Positions 9,324 to 20,268 are shown, numbered from the stretch's first letter. The stretch is DNA of 64,000 nucleotides from Romboutsia timonensis (GCF_900106845.1 NZ_LT629862.1:45062-109061), one strand, 5' to 3'. Notes: generated by a model not told the origin, from the sequence alone. Translations and numbers: made by a program.

Positions 9324-10684
9324 GAAAGTAGTTCCTCCCTATCTAATTTCTTAACTGGATAATCTCCATCAAAGCAAGCTTTGCAAAAAGTAGCTTTATT
9401 TTCTGTAGCTTCTATCATTAAATCTATATCTAAGAATTTTAAAGAATCACACCCTATATATTCTCTAATATACTCTACATCATTACCTGAAGCTATTAGG
9501 TTTGAGCGATGCGGTGTATCTATACCATAGTAACAAGAGTACTGTACTGGAGGAGATGTTATTCTTAAGTGAATTTCACTAGCACCTGCATCTCTAAGTG
9601 ATTTTACTATTAGTTTAGAAGTTGTTCCTCTAACTACAGAATCATCGACTAAAACTATAGATTTACCTTTTACTACATTTGATAATGGATTTAATTTTAT
9701 CTTAACCCCTATTTCTCTTTCTTCTTGAGTAGGTTTTATAAATGTTCTACCTACATATCTATTTTTAACTAGGCCTTCACTTAAAGGAAGTTTACTTTCA
9801 TTAGAATAACCTACTGCTCCTGCCCATCCTGAATCAGGAACTGGTACTACTATATCAGCTTTTATATCCTCATCTTTAGCTAATACTTCTCCACATTTAA
9901 CTCTAAAGTCATATGCATTTACATTATCTATAGTTGCATCATTTCTTGCAAAGTAAATATGTTCAAATATACAACTTTTCTTAACTGGTTTATAATTTTC
10001 AGAGTAGAAATAAGATTTAAGTTTACCATCTTTTGCAACTATTATTTCACCAGGTTCAACATCTCTTATTACTTCTCCACCAAGTATATCTATTGCACAA
10101 TTTTCTGAAGCAAATATATACTCATCACCTTTTTTACCTAATACTAGAGGTCTAAATCCATGTGGATCTCTAACTGCTACTAACTCATCTTCTCCCATTA
10201 TTACAAGAGAGTATGCTCCCTTTATATAGTCCATAGTTATTTTTATACTTTCTACTATATCTCCTTTATAATATCTAGCTAATATATATAAAATCACTTC
10301 TGTGTCAGAATTTGCTTGAAACATATATCCATCTTCTTCTAGCATATCTCTTAAGTAATTTGCATTTACTAGATTTCCGTTATGAGCTAAAGCTAATTCT
10401 CTTTTTCTACATCTCCCAACAAGGGGTTGACAGTTTGCTAAATGGCTTCCTCCAGCTGTTGAGTATCTAACATGCCCTATACCTATATTTCCTTTTAAAT
10501 TTGCTAGTTCATTTTCTTTAAATACATCTCCAACTAAGCCCATATCTTTTTTATAATTTATATTGTTACCATTAGATATTGCCATTCCACAACTTTCTTG
10601 GCCTCTATGTTGAATTGAATATAAAGAGTAATATAATTCTTTAGCTATATCTTTATTTGAATAAATCCCTACTATACCACACAT
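9317..10684 (-). CDS. purF: Amidophosphoribosyltransferase
   Basis: Commits PRPP to purine synthesis by making phosphoribosylamine. The Ntn glutaminase nucleophile is Cys2 (MCGIVGIY), so no propeptide is encoded; only Met removal is needed. The glutaminase domain (about 1-230) includes GIGHVRYSTAG. The C-terminal PRTase has the PRPP loop IVLVDDSVVRGTTS. Cysteines near the C terminus (FCKACFDGDYP) suggest the Fe-S-bearing Bacillus-type enzyme. It is 455 residues long, 11 bases downstream of purC. Confidence 0.98.
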   Translation of the reverse strand: MCGIVGIYSNKDIAKELYYSLYSIQHRGQESCGMAISNGNNINYKKDMGLVGDVFKENELANLKGNIGIGHVRYSTAGGSHLANCQPLVGRCRKRELALAHNGNLVNANYLRDMLEEDGYMFQANSDTEVILYILARYYKGDIVESIKITMDYIKGAYSLVIMGEDELVAVRDPHGFRPLVLGKKGDEYIFASENCAIDILGGEVIRDVEPGEIIVAKDGKLKSYFYSENYKPVKKSCIFEHIYFARNDATIDNVNAYDFRVKCGEVLAKDEDIKADIVVPVPDSGWAGAVGYSNESKLPLSEGLVKNRYVGRTFIKPTQEEREIGVKIKLNPLSNVVKGKSIVLVDDSVVRGTTSKLIVKSLRDAGASEIHLRITSPPVQYSCYYGIDTPHRSNLIASGNDVEYIREYIGCDSLKFLDIDLMIEATENKATFCKACFDGDYPVKKLDREELLSC

Positions 10685-10695
10685 AAAATGTCCTC

Positions 10696-11391
10696 CTAGT
10701 TACTCATTCTAGCAAGAACTTCTTCATAACCTTGTACTAAATCTCCAAGATCTCTTCTGAATCTGTCTTTATCTAATTTTTCATTTGTGTCTACATCCCA
10801 AAGTCTACAAGTATCAGGAGATACCTCATCCGCTAATATTATATTTCCTTCACTATCTTTCCCAAACTCTAATTTAAAGTCTACTAACTTTAAGTTCATT
10901 TTTAAGAAAAATTCCTTCATAATTTCATTTATTTTTAAGGCTTCATTTCTTAGGAATTGTAATTCTTCTCTAGTAGCTAATTTCATTGCTACAGCATGGT
11001 CATCATTTAACATAGGATCTCCGTATGCATCATTTTTGTAAGATAATTCGAATATTGGCTCATCTAAAACTATACCTTCTTCTACCCCATATCTCTTGCA
11101 GAATGATCCTGCTGTTATATTTCTTACTATTACTTCAAGTGGTAGTATTTCAACTTTCTTAACTAACATTTCTCTTTCTGATATTTTTTTTACGAAGTGA
11201 GTTTTGATTTGTTTCTCGTGTAACATTTCAAATATTATTGTAGAAATTTTATTATTTAAAATACCTTTTGATGATATTTGAGCTTTTTTCTCCCCATTGA
11301 ATGCTGTTGCATCATCTTTAAAATAAACTATAAACTCATTTTCACTTTCTGTAGAATATACTTTTTTTGCCTTTCCTTCATATAATAACAT
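10696..11391 (-). CDS. purC: SAICAR synthetase
   Basis: Condenses CAIR with aspartate using ATP. The 231-residue protein has the family patterns [31 protein letters not shown] and the signature [14 protein letters not shown]. It sits six bases after purE and eleven before purF. The length is typical of the bacterial single-domain enzyme. Confidence 0.98.
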   Translation of the reverse strand: MLLYEGKAKKVYSTESENEFIVYFKDDATAFNGEKKAQISSKGILNNKISTIIFEMLHEKQIKTHFVKKISEREMLVKKVEILPLEVIVRNITAGSFCKRYGVEEGIVLDEPIFELSYKNDAYGDPMLNDDHAVAMKLATREELQFLRNEALKINEIMKEFFLKMNLKLVDFKLEFGKDSEGNIILADEVSPDTCRLWDVDTNEKLDKDRFRRDLGDLVQGYEEVLARMSN

Positions 11392-11397
11392 AATAAA

Positions 11398-11874
11398 TTA
11401 CCCCCTTAAGTTTTTATCATCTTCTAGTACTTTTTCTTCCATTTCTTTTCTATATAAAACTAAATCTTCTTTTACTTTTGGATATTTAATACTCATAATT
11501 TGAAGTGCCATTAATGCTGCATTTATACCTGAATCTATTGTTACTGTTGCTACAGGTATACCTGGCGGCATTTGAACTATTGATAAAAGTGAATCTAAAC
11601 CATCCATTGTCGATGATTTTATTGGTAAGCCTACTACTGGTATTAATGTATGAGAAGCTATTACTCCAGGTAAATGTGCTGCTTTTCCTGCTGCTCCTAT
11701 TATTACGTCTGTATCATTTTCTATTTCTTCTAAAAATGATACTAATTGCTTTGGTGTTCTATGTGCTGACAGTGCTCTTACAGAAACTTCTACATCAAAT
11801 CTTTCTAATAACTTTATCCCATCTTCTAATTTAGGATAATCTGACTTTGACCCCATTATTACAGCTACTTTCAT
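11398..11874 (-). CDS. purE: N5-CAIR mutase, first gene of the purine operon
   Basis: Interconverts N5-CAIR and CAIR or carboxylates AIR. I start it at the ATG of 11872-11874 (MKVAVIMGSKSD), preceded by GGAGGGG at good spacing, rather than at an ATG 30 bases upstream with no ribosome binding site. The protein is then 158 residues with SGKSD-type substrate loop GSKSDYPKLE and SAHRTP. No purK is in the operon, so either a class II PurE acts directly on CO2 or purK lies elsewhere. About 200 bases of AT-rich promoter precede it, with CGAA/TTCG half-sites. Confidence 0.96.
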   Translation of the reverse strand: MKVAVIMGSKSDYPKLEDGIKLLERFDVEVSVRALSAHRTPKQLVSFLEEIENDTDVIIGAAGKAAHLPGVIASHTLIPVVGLPIKSSTMDGLDSLLSIVQMPPGIPVATVTIDSGINAALMALQIMSIKYPKVKEDLVLYRKEMEEKVLEDDKNLRG

Positions 11875-11909
11875 GTTTACCCCTCCATAAATATGATATG
11901 TCATTCATT

Positions 11910-12060
11910 TTCGTTAAAACTATTCGAATATTATTAACCATTAATGTTTTAATATTCTTTGTATTCCGTAATATTATATTTATATTTTATTATATATTTC
12001 ATAAATTATCAAGTATTTTACGAACTTTAACTTTAAAACTTCATTAATAATTCGTATATT
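11910..12060 (-). promoter_or_regulatory. purE upstream region with PurR-like half-sites
   Basis: Between the permease terminator and purE there is no gene. The region carries TTCGTTAAAAC (11910-11920), TATTCGAATA (11921-11930), TTTTACGAACTTTAA (12016-12030) and AATTCGTATATT (12049-12060). These resemble the ACGAAY core of Firmicute PurR boxes and recur before both permeases. Assignment to PurR is inference. Confidence 0.4.
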
Positions 12061-12083
12061 ATTATTAACTTTAAAAATTAAAA

Positions 12084-12109
12084 AGCCTAGCACTTTTTAG
12101 TGCTAGGCT
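12084..12109 (-). terminator. Terminator after purine permease 1
   Basis: Perfect 11-base arms AGCCTAGCACT and AGTGCTAGGCT with a four-base loop, followed on the minus strand by a T run. It ends the 12116 permease transcript just upstream of the purine-operon promoter. Confidence 0.9.
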
Positions 12110-12115
12110 AGTTTA

Positions 12116-13447
12116 TTATTTTAAGAATACAAATTTTAATATAAATAATATTGAAAGTAATATTAACGATAAGTTTACTTCACTCTTCTTATTAGTAGCT
12201 AATTTTAAAACTGTGAAAGATATTATACCAAATATTATTCCATCAGCTATACTATAAGCAAGTGGCATCATAGCAAATGTTAAAAATGCTGGTATTGCAT
12301 TTGTAAAATCGTTAAAATCTATCTTTGTAAGCGAACTTGCCATCATAACTCCTACTAATATAAGAACTGGCGCTGTTGCTTGCGTTGGTATTGATGTAAA
12401 TATCGGTGCAAAGAATAATGCAAGTAAGAACATTACTCCTGTTGTTATTGATGTTAGTCCTGTTCTTCCACCTTCACCTATTCCTGATGCACTTTCAACA
12501 TATGCAGTTACTGTAGATGTCCCAATTAAAGCTCCTATTGTAGTTCCTATAGCATCTGCAAATAATGCTTGCTTAGCTTTTGGAAGCTTACCATTTTCAT
12601 CTAACATATCTCCTTTTGAAGCAACTCCTACTAAACATCCTACTGTATCAAATAAATCAACGAATAAGAATGTAAATACAACCACAACCATATCAAAGCT
12701 AAATATTTGATCCATTGGAACTGATAAAGCTTGCATAAATATCGGCTTTATTGATGGAACAGCTGATACTATTGCATTTGGTATTTGTACAAGTCCTGCT
12801 ACCATACCTATTGCTGATACAACTACCATAGCTAAAAGGAATGCTCCTTTAACATTTTTAGCTAATAATATCCCAGCTAGTATTAAACCAAATAAAGTTA
12901 ATAATACTAATGGATCTGTTAAGTTTCCTAATTGAAGTATTGTAGCTCCGTTAACTACTATACCTGCATTAGCTAATCCTATAAATGCTATAAATAATCC
13001 TATTCCAGCTGTAACCGCATGTTTTAATACAGGTGGTATACAGTCTATTATTTTTTCTCTAACGTTTGTTATTGTAAGTAATATAAATATAATTCCTTCT
13101 ATTAATACTGCACATAAAGCAAATTGCCAACTATATCCCATTCCTAGAACTACTGTATATGCAAAGAATGCATTAAGTCCCATTCCCGGAGCTAAAGCTA
13201 TTGGATAATTTGCTAAAAGTCCCATTGCACAACTTCCTATAAATGCTGCTATTGCTGTTGCAGCAAATACCGCACCCTTATCCATACCTGTTTCTGAAAG
13301 TATGTTAGCATTTACAACTAGTATATATGCCATTGTCATAAATGTTGTTATTCCTGCTATTACTTCTGTTTTTACAGAAGTGTTATTCTCTGATAATTTA
13401 AAAGTTTTATCTAACCAACTTTTTTTATTTTCTTGAATTGCCTGCAT
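12116..13447 (-). CDS. NCS2/AzgA-type purine (adenine/guanine/hypoxanthine) permease, copy 1
   Basis: Multi-membrane-segment nucleobase:cation symporter of the AzgA/PbuG branch. It shows the family stretch GITTFMTMAYILVVN near the N terminus, GLFIAFIGLANAGIVVNG in the middle, and SSLTKIDFNDFTNAIPAF late. I start at the ATG of 13445-13447, preceded by GGAGG, giving 443 residues; the upstream in-frame ATG has no ribosome binding site. The protein is a close paralogue of the next gene. Its place between the purine operon and guaBA supports purine uptake. The exact base transported cannot be read from sequence. Confidence 0.92.
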   Translation of the reverse strand: MQAIQENKKSWLDKTFKLSENNTSVKTEVIAGITTFMTMAYILVVNANILSETGMDKGAVFAATAIAAFIGSCAMGLLANYPIALAPGMGLNAFFAYTVVLGMGYSWQFALCAVLIEGIIFILLTITNVREKIIDCIPPVLKHAVTAGIGLFIAFIGLANAGIVVNGATILQLGNLTDPLVLLTLFGLILAGILLAKNVKGAFLLAMVVVSAIGMVAGLVQIPNAIVSAVPSIKPIFMQALSVPMDQIFSFDMVVVVFTFLFVDLFDTVGCLVGVASKGDMLDENGKLPKAKQALFADAIGTTIGALIGTSTVTAYVESASGIGEGGRTGLTSITTGVMFLLALFFAPIFTSIPTQATAPVLILVGVMMASSLTKIDFNDFTNAIPAFLTFAMMPLAYSIADGIIFGIISFTVLKLATNKKSEVNLSLILLSILFILKFVFLK

Positions 13448-13465
13448 TTTTACCTCCGTCCAATT

Positions 13466-13637
13466 TATAGTTCGTTTGTTAACTAATCTTACATTAGTAA
13501 TTATATTATATAGTTCTATTTTTTGCAAGTATTTTATTGTTTTTTCACCTTATAGTTCGTAATTATAATTTGTTTTTTATATTTTTCATCATTTTATTAA
13601 CTTTATCACTTATTATCATCTAAAAATACGAATTATA
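13466..13637 (-). promoter_or_regulatory. Permease 1 upstream region with repeated ATAGTTCGTA-type boxes
   Basis: The 310-base gap between the permeases holds three copies of one motif: TATAGTTCGTTTG (13466-13478), TATAGTTCGTAAT (13551-13563) and AATACGAATTATA (13625-13637, opposite orientation). The core matches the ACGAAY PurR-box core. The rest is AT-rich promoter sequence and the terminator at 13727-13748. Confidence 0.4.
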
Positions 13638-13726
13638 AATTAAAATATGTTTTTAGACATTTAACGATATTACTATTATCTTTTAATACTTAAATAATGA
13701 CATCAAAACTTTATAAAATATAAAAA

Positions 13727-13748
13727 GGCTATCTCAATAGAGATAGCT
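13727..13748 (-). terminator. Terminator after purine permease 2
   Basis: GCTATCTC-AATA-GAGATAGC hairpin with AG/CT extension, followed on the minus strand by TTTTTATA. It lies 10 bases after the second permease stop. Confidence 0.85.
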
Positions 13749-13757
13749 CTTGAATTA

Positions 13758-15089
13758 TTAATTTAAGAATATAAACTTTAATACAAATATAATAGAAAGT
13801 ATTATTAAGTATATATTCACTTCTTCTTTTTTCTTAGTAACTAATTTTAATATTGTAAATGATATTATACCAAATATTATTCCATCTGCTATATTGTATG
13901 CAAGTGGCATCATAGCAAATGTTAAGAATGCTGGTATTGCATTGGTAAAATCATCAAAATCTATCTTTGTAAGTGAACTTGCCATCATAACTCCTACTAA
14001 TATAAGTACTGGAGCTGTTGCTTGTGTTGGTATTGATGTAAATATTGGTGCAAAGAATAATGCAAGTAAGAACATAAATCCTGTTGTTATTGCAGTTAAT
14101 CCTGTTCTTCCACCTTCTCCTATACCTGCCGCACTTTCAACATATGATGTTACTGTAGATGTTCCAAGTAATGCTCCAACTGTTGTTGCTATCGAATCTG
14201 AAAGTAGTGCTTGTTTAACTCTAGGTAACTTTCCATCTTCATCTAACATATTACCTTTTGATGCTACCCCTACTAAACATCCTACTGTAGTAAATAAGTC
14301 CATAAATAAGAATGTAAGTACTACCATAAACATATCGAAACTAAATATTTGATCAAAAGGAATTGATAATGCTTGTAAGAATACTGGCTTCATTGAAGGT
14401 ACACTAGATACTACTGCATTCGGCACATCTACTAAACCGATAGCCATTCCCACCGCTGATACTATTAACATTCCTATAAGGAATGCTCCTTTTACATTTT
14501 TAGCAAGTAATATAGATATTACTATTAAACCAAATATAGTTAATAGCACTAATGGATCTTGTAAATTACCTAATTGAAGTATTGTTGCTCCATTTGTAAC
14601 AAGTCCACAATTTGCTAATCCTACAAAAGCTATAAAAAGCCCTATACCAGCCGTTATTGAATCCTTTAAAACATTAGGTATACAATCTAATATTTTCTCT
14701 CTAATATTTGTTACAGACATTAATATAAATATTATACCTTCTATAAATACTGCGCAAAGTGCAAACTGCCAGCTATATCCCATACTTAATACTACTGTAT
14801 ATGCAAAAAATGCATTAAGCCCCATACCAGGCGCTAGAGCTACTGGATAATTTGCTAATATACCCATTATACATGAGCCTATAAATGCTCCTATCGCTGT
14901 AGCAGTAAAAGCTGCACCTTTATCCATTCCTGCATCAGCAAGTATATTAGAGTTTACAACTAATATGTACGCCATTGTCATGAATGTTGTTATTCCTGCT
15001 AAAACCTCTGTCCTTATATTTGTCTTGTTTTCTTTTAATTTGAAAGTTTTATCTAGAAAACTCTGCTTCGTTACTTGAGTAGCTTGCAT
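13758..15089 (-). CDS. NCS2/AzgA-type purine permease, copy 2
   Basis: Second 443-residue permease, strongly similar along its length to copy 1 (shared GITTFMTMAYILVVN, TSTVTSYVESAAGIGEGGRT, SSLTKIDFDDFTNAIPAF). The start is the ATG at 15087-15089, six bases after AGGAGG; an ATG two codons earlier abuts the Shine-Dalgarno and is less likely. Each copy has its own terminator and PurR-like boxes upstream, so they appear separately transcribed. Divergence is concentrated at the termini. Different base preferences or affinities are possible but not shown. Confidence 0.92.
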   Translation of the reverse strand: MQATQVTKQSFLDKTFKLKENKTNIRTEVLAGITTFMTMAYILVVNSNILADAGMDKGAAFTATAIGAFIGSCIMGILANYPVALAPGMGLNAFFAYTVVLSMGYSWQFALCAVFIEGIIFILMSVTNIREKILDCIPNVLKDSITAGIGLFIAFVGLANCGLVTNGATILQLGNLQDPLVLLTIFGLIVISILLAKNVKGAFLIGMLIVSAVGMAIGLVDVPNAVVSSVPSMKPVFLQALSIPFDQIFSFDMFMVVLTFLFMDLFTTVGCLVGVASKGNMLDEDGKLPRVKQALLSDSIATTVGALLGTSTVTSYVESAAGIGEGGRTGLTAITTGFMFLLALFFAPIFTSIPTQATAPVLILVGVMMASSLTKIDFDDFTNAIPAFLTFAMMPLAYNIADGIIFGIISFTILKLVTKKKEEVNIYLIILSIIFVLKFIFLN

Positions 15090-15124
15090 AGTCATCCTCC
15101 TAACATTTTATTTTTAATATGTCA

Positions 15125-15246
15125 TATAATTCGTATTTTATTATAATCGCATGGATAATTATATTATAATAAAAATTATTTTTCAACATTTTTTTACATT
15201 TGTATATATGTTTTTATGTATTAATTATAAATAGTTCGTATTTTTA
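15125..15246 (-). promoter_or_regulatory. Permease 2 promoter region with PurR-like boxes
   Basis: TATAATTCGTATTTTA (15125-15140) and AAATAGTTCGTATTTTTA (15229-15246) flank the probable promoter of permease 2. They share the TTCGTA core found upstream of permease 1 and purE. Assignment to PurR is inference. Confidence 0.4.
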
Positions 15247-15251
15247 CATAT

Positions 15252-15282
15252 AAAAAAAGCCCAATCTTAATTGGGCTTTTTT
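15252..15282 (-). terminator. Terminator after the BMP lipoprotein gene
   Basis: AGCCCAAT and ATTGGGCT arms with A runs on one side and T runs on the other; works on either strand. It ends the 15304 gene. Confidence 0.9.
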
Positions 15283-15303
15283 ATATCACTTATTAATTTA
15301 TTT

Positions 15304-16323
15304 TTACATAGATTTATACTCTTCTTCAGTAGCTGGAACTTTTATTTCATCATTCTTTATTTTTTCTATCATAGAGTTAACATAATCTATTATATATTGT
15401 GGTACTAAATTCTTTGTAGTTTCTGGTATACCAACACCATCTTCCTTAAGTCCATAAACTTTTTCTTGTCCACCTGTTAATTTACCTTCTACAAATTCTT
15501 TTACTGTATCATATACACCTACATTAACTTTCTTTAATGCTGATGTTAATACATTTTTTGGTGCTAAGTCACTTTGATCTCTATCTACACCTATAGCATA
15601 CTTGTTTTGTTCTTTAGCAGATTCTATTGATCCTAATCCTGTTCCTCCAGCTGCAGCAAGTATTATATCTGAACCATTTCCGTACATTTGATTAGCTATA
15701 GATTTACCTTTTGCTGCATCTGAGAATGTTCCTGCATATTGTACATTAACATTGCAATCTTTATTTGCTTCTTTTACACCTGCTTTATATCCATATTCAA
15801 ATCTAGATATAACAGGAGTTTGGATACCTCCTATAAATCCTACATTATTATTTTCTGTCATTTTACCAGCTACAAGTCCAGTTAAGTACGCTGCTTCATT
15901 TTCTCTAAATAATATAGGTGTTACATTTTCAGGTATACTATCATATGTTTCATCAATTAATACAAATTGCTTATCTGGATAGTTTTTCGCTTGTTTTTCT
16001 ATATCTTCCTTCATAGTGTATCCTACACCTATTACCATATCTACGTCTTCATCTAATAAACTTTCCATATTTTGAAGATATTCTGATGCTTGCTTAGATT
16101 CTATTACCTTTACTTCTATTCCAAAATCTTTTTCAGCCTTTTGAAGACCTTCCCATGCACTTTGGTTAAATGATTCATCATTTATACCACCGATATCAGC
16201 TACCATTCCAATTTTAAAACTTTTATCTGTATTTTCTTTTGATTTATTATTACCACATCCAACTAACATAGATGCTGACATTATTACTGCAGTACTTAAT
16301 GCTGCTATTTTTTTAAATTTCAT
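15304..16323 (-). CDS. BMP-family (PnrA/Med-like) nucleoside-binding lipoprotein
   Basis: Membrane-anchored substrate-binding protein of the basic-membrane-protein family. It has a signal peptide with lipobox LVGC (lipidated Cys at residue 23) and FKIGMVADIGGINDESFNQ at the mature N terminus. GVDRDQSDLAPKNVLTS falls in the second lobe. Characterised members bind purine or other nucleosides. At 339 residues it is full length. The cognate ABC ATPase and permeases are not next to it, so it is an orphan here. It lies among purine genes, supporting nucleoside uptake (inference). The start ATG follows AGGAGG. Confidence 0.9.
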   Translation of the reverse strand: MKFKKIAALSTAVIMSASMLVGCGNNKSKENTDKSFKIGMVADIGGINDESFNQSAWEGLQKAEKDFGIEVKVIESKQASEYLQNMESLLDEDVDMVIGVGYTMKEDIEKQAKNYPDKQFVLIDETYDSIPENVTPILFRENEAAYLTGLVAGKMTENNNVGFIGGIQTPVISRFEYGYKAGVKEANKDCNVNVQYAGTFSDAAKGKSIANQMYGNGSDIILAAAGGTGLGSIESAKEQNKYAIGVDRDQSDLAPKNVLTSALKKVNVGVYDTVKEFVEGKLTGGQEKVYGLKEDGVGIPETTKNLVPQYIIDYVNSMIEKIKNDEIKVPATEEEYKSM

Positions 16324-16484
16324 AATTTCCTCCTAGTGTCTTTAAATATTTCATATATTATAGGTTGCATAATATTCATATTTTATATTCCTAATACTGT
16401 CTATTTTTTCGAGTAATACTTTATAAAGTTCTTTTTATATTCTTCATTAAAATACATTTAAGTTAGAATCATACGGTATATTTT

Positions 16485-18017
16485 TTATTCCCACTCTATT
16501 GTTCCTGGTGGTTTAGAAGTTATATCGTAAACTACTCTGTTTGCTCCGTCAACTTCATTTACTATTCTATTTGATATCTTTTCTAATACATCATATGGCA
16601 TCTTGTACCAATCAGAAGTCATTCCGTCAGAAGATGTAACAGCTCTTATACCTACTAAGTAAGCATATGTTCTTTCATCTCCCATAACTCCAACTGTTTT
16701 TACATCTGGTAATGTAGCAAATGCTTGCCATATCTCTTTGTATAAACCATGTTCTTTTAATATATCCATGTATATAGCATCTGCTTCTCTTAATATGTCA
16801 CATTTTTCTTTAGTTACTTCACCTATAACTCTTATTCCAAGTCCTGGTCCTGGGAATGGATGTCTAAATATTAAATCTTCATCTATTCCTAATTCTAAAC
16901 CTATTTTTCTTACTTCATCTTTGAATAATTCTCTTAAAGGTTCAACTATTTGGAATTCTATATCTTCAGGTATTCCACCAACGTTATGATGAGACTTTAT
17001 AGTTGCAGCTTCTCCATGTCCACTTTCAACTACATCTGGATATATAGTTCCTTGAACTAAGAAATCCATTTTTCCAAGTTTATTTGATTCTTCTTCAAAT
17101 ACTCTTATGAACTCTTCACCTATTATTTTTCTCTTAGCTTCAGGTTCTGTTACTCCTTTTAACTTACCTAAGAATCTATCTTCACAGTTAACTCTTATTA
17201 AGTTCATATCAAACTTATCTCTGAATATTCTTTCTACATCGTTACCTTCATTTTTTCTAAGTAAACCATGGTCTACGAATACGCAAGTTAAGTTATCACC
17301 TATAGCTTTATGAACAAGTACTGCTGCTACTGATGAGTCAACTCCACCACTTAAAGCACAAAGTACTTTTTTATCACCTATTATTTCTTTTAATTCTTTT
17401 ATCTTATCAGCTATAAATGAGTCTGTAGTCCAATCTCCACTTACCCCACAAACATTGTATAAGAAGTTTCTAAGTACTTTATCTCCATCTTGACAATGTT
17501 CAACTTCTGGGTGGAATTGTACTCCATATAATTTTTTCTCTGTATTTTCCATAGCTGCTACAGGACAATCTTTAGTATGTGCTATAGATTTAAATCCTTC
17601 TGGAAGTTTATCTATTAAGTCTGTATGACTCATCCATACTATATTTGTAGATATTCCTTCAAATATAGCAGACTCTTTATATGTTATTTCAGTCTTTCCA
17701 TATTCTTTTTCAGCATTTGTTCCTTTTCTTACGTTACCACCTAATATATGAGACATTACTTGTATTCCATAACATATACCAAGTATAGGAACTCCTATTT
17801 CAAATATTTCTTTAGCTATCTTAGGTGAATCCTCTAAGTATGCACTGTTAGGTCCACCTGTGAATATTATCCCCTTAGGATTCATTGATTTTATTTTTTC
17901 TATATCTGTAGTATAAGGTATTATTTCACAATATACGTTATTTTCTCTTACTCTTCTTGCTATTAATTGATTATATTGACCTCCAAAGTCAACTACTAAT
18001 ACTAACTCATGCTTCAT
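16485..18017 (-). CDS. guaA: GMP synthase (glutamine-hydrolysing)
   Basis: Aminates XMP to GMP. The class I glutaminase (about 1-190) has nucleophile Cys in ILGICYGIQ and His/Glu in [10 protein letters not shown]. The ATP pyrophosphatase has the P-loop [12 protein letters not shown]. The C-terminal dimerisation domain has [16 protein letters not shown] and ends [12 protein letters not shown]. At 510 residues it is complete. It lies 3 bases after guaB, in one operon under the upstream guanine riboswitch. No obvious terminator follows the stop. Confidence 0.98.
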   Translation of the reverse strand: MKHELVLVVDFGGQYNQLIARRVRENNVYCEIIPYTTDIEKIKSMNPKGIIFTGGPNSAYLEDSPKIAKEIFEIGVPILGICYGIQVMSHILGGNVRKGTNAEKEYGKTEITYKESAIFEGISTNIVWMSHTDLIDKLPEGFKSIAHTKDCPVAAMENTEKKLYGVQFHPEVEHCQDGDKVLRNFLYNVCGVSGDWTTDSFIADKIKELKEIIGDKKVLCALSGGVDSSVAAVLVHKAIGDNLTCVFVDHGLLRKNEGNDVERIFRDKFDMNLIRVNCEDRFLGKLKGVTEPEAKRKIIGEEFIRVFEEESNKLGKMDFLVQGTIYPDVVESGHGEAATIKSHHNVGGIPEDIEFQIVEPLRELFKDEVRKIGLELGIDEDLIFRHPFPGPGLGIRVIGEVTKEKCDILREADAIYMDILKEHGLYKEIWQAFATLPDVKTVGVMGDERTYAYLVGIRAVTSSDGMTSDWYKMPYDVLEKISNRIVNEVDGANRVVYDITSKPPGTIEWE

Positions 18018-18020
18018 ATG

Positions 18021-19529
<1,509 letters not shown>

Positions 19530-19567
19530 TTACATTATTTTCGTTCGTTTTTAAAGTGGTTATAAAA

Positions 19568-19619
19568 AAAATCTGCATAGTAATTTCATTTTTTTAAAGT
19601 GAAATTACTATACAGATTT
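19568..19619 (-). terminator. Riboswitch-controlled terminator upstream of guaB
   Basis: The 20-base arms (AAATCTG.ATAGTAATTTCA and complement) are almost perfect, with loop CTTTAAAAAAA and a following run of T on the minus strand. Its 5' arm (19598-19611) can pair with 19690-19703 just after the aptamer, forming a competing antiterminator of 14 bases with one G-U. Confidence 0.9.
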
Positions 19620-19699
19620 TTTAAGCATTTTTGTAGCCAATATATAGGGATATTCATCAGCCTACATATTTACTTAATTAATGCTATTTATAATAATTT

Positions 19700-19770
19700 C
19701 ACTCATAGTCAAGATATTTACGGTATCTCGGTAGAAACTCTCAGACCTTATTTCTGAGTATATACGAGTG
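19700..19770 (-). promoter_or_regulatory. Guanine (purine-class) riboswitch aptamer for guaBA
   Basis: On the minus strand the three-helix purine aptamer is complete. P1 is CACTCGTA/TATGAGTG, P2 CTCAGA/TCTGAG, J2/3 AGTTTCTACC, P3 GAGATA/TATCTT and loop L3 CCGTAAA. The base that decides specificity, just before the 3' P1 strand, is C (plus 19708), which indicates guanine/hypoxanthine rather than adenine. Ligand binding should stabilise P1 and free the 5' arm of the terminator, so this is an OFF switch. Confidence 0.97.
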
Positions 19771-19812
19771 ACGTATTCTTTATTTAATTAAGTATTTACT
19801 AAGTTGAGTATT

Positions 19813-19841
19813 AATTTATCAAAAATTATTCCTTATGTCAA
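19813..19841 (-). promoter_or_regulatory. Promoter for the riboswitch-guaBA transcript
   Basis: TTGACA (19836-19841) and TAAATT (19813-19818) are 17 bases apart on the minus strand, upstream of the aptamer. The -35 box overlaps the larC stop codon. Confidence 0.6.
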
Positions 19842-20251
19842 TAATTTATATTAAATTTTTTATTTATCAAATAGTTTATATTATTTACTAAACTATTTAA
19901 AGGAATATTCTTATTTATTGATATATTTTTGCAGTCTTCATATTCAGGAGTAATCCTGATTAGTTTACCATTATAGTAGCCTAATTTAACTGTTATTTTA
20001 CCATATTCAGTTTCTATTTTAGTAAACTTTCTATCTAATGTTACTCTATTATACTTGCTATATCTTATTCCAAATGTACTAGTTTGTAATATCATTAAAT
20101 CAATAAATTTATTTAAATCATCTTCCTTACATAAAATACATAATTTAATTGCAGGTCTATTTTTTTTCATATATATACTTTGAGTGTAAATATCTAGTGC
20201 CCCATCATTTATAAATTTTTCGTATATATACGAATATACTTCAGAAGACAT
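19838..20251 (-). CDS. larC: LarC C-terminal part (LarC2), reached by -1 frameshift
   Basis: Encodes the C-terminal domain of the nickel-inserting cyclometallase LarC, which completes the nickel-pincer cofactor of lactate racemase and related enzymes. Recognisable family features are DDMSSEVY, INDGALDIYTQSIYMKKNRP and TFGIRYSKYNR. No Shine-Dalgarno precedes the ATG at 20251, but the same frame is open upstream to the A9 run at 20291-20299 and encodes EEFIYEIIANIDDM, the family's linker. It is therefore most likely translated as the tail of the upstream larC frame rather than independently. In Lactiplantibacillus plantarum LarC is made by such a frameshift (knowledge). Confidence 0.85.
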   Translation of the reverse strand: MSSEVYSYIYEKFINDGALDIYTQSIYMKKNRPAIKLCILCKEDDLNKFIDLMILQTSTFGIRYSKYNRVTLDRKFTKIETEYGKITVKLGYYNGKLIRITPEYEDCKNISINKNIPLNSLVNNINYLINKKFNINY

Positions 20252-20268
20252 ATCATCAATATTAGCGA

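Noticed and set aside
11505-11834. 109-codon plus-strand Leu-rich ORF
   Set aside because: Antisense shadow of purE; the Leu richness comes from the complement of that gene's codons.
13894-14352. 152-codon plus-strand ORF
   Set aside because: Antisense to the second purine permease; no start signal.
12116-15250. Purine riboswitches before the two permeases
   Set aside because: Searched for the CCGTAAA and TCTACC loop motifs on the minus strand; neither is present in these leaders, unlike at guaB.
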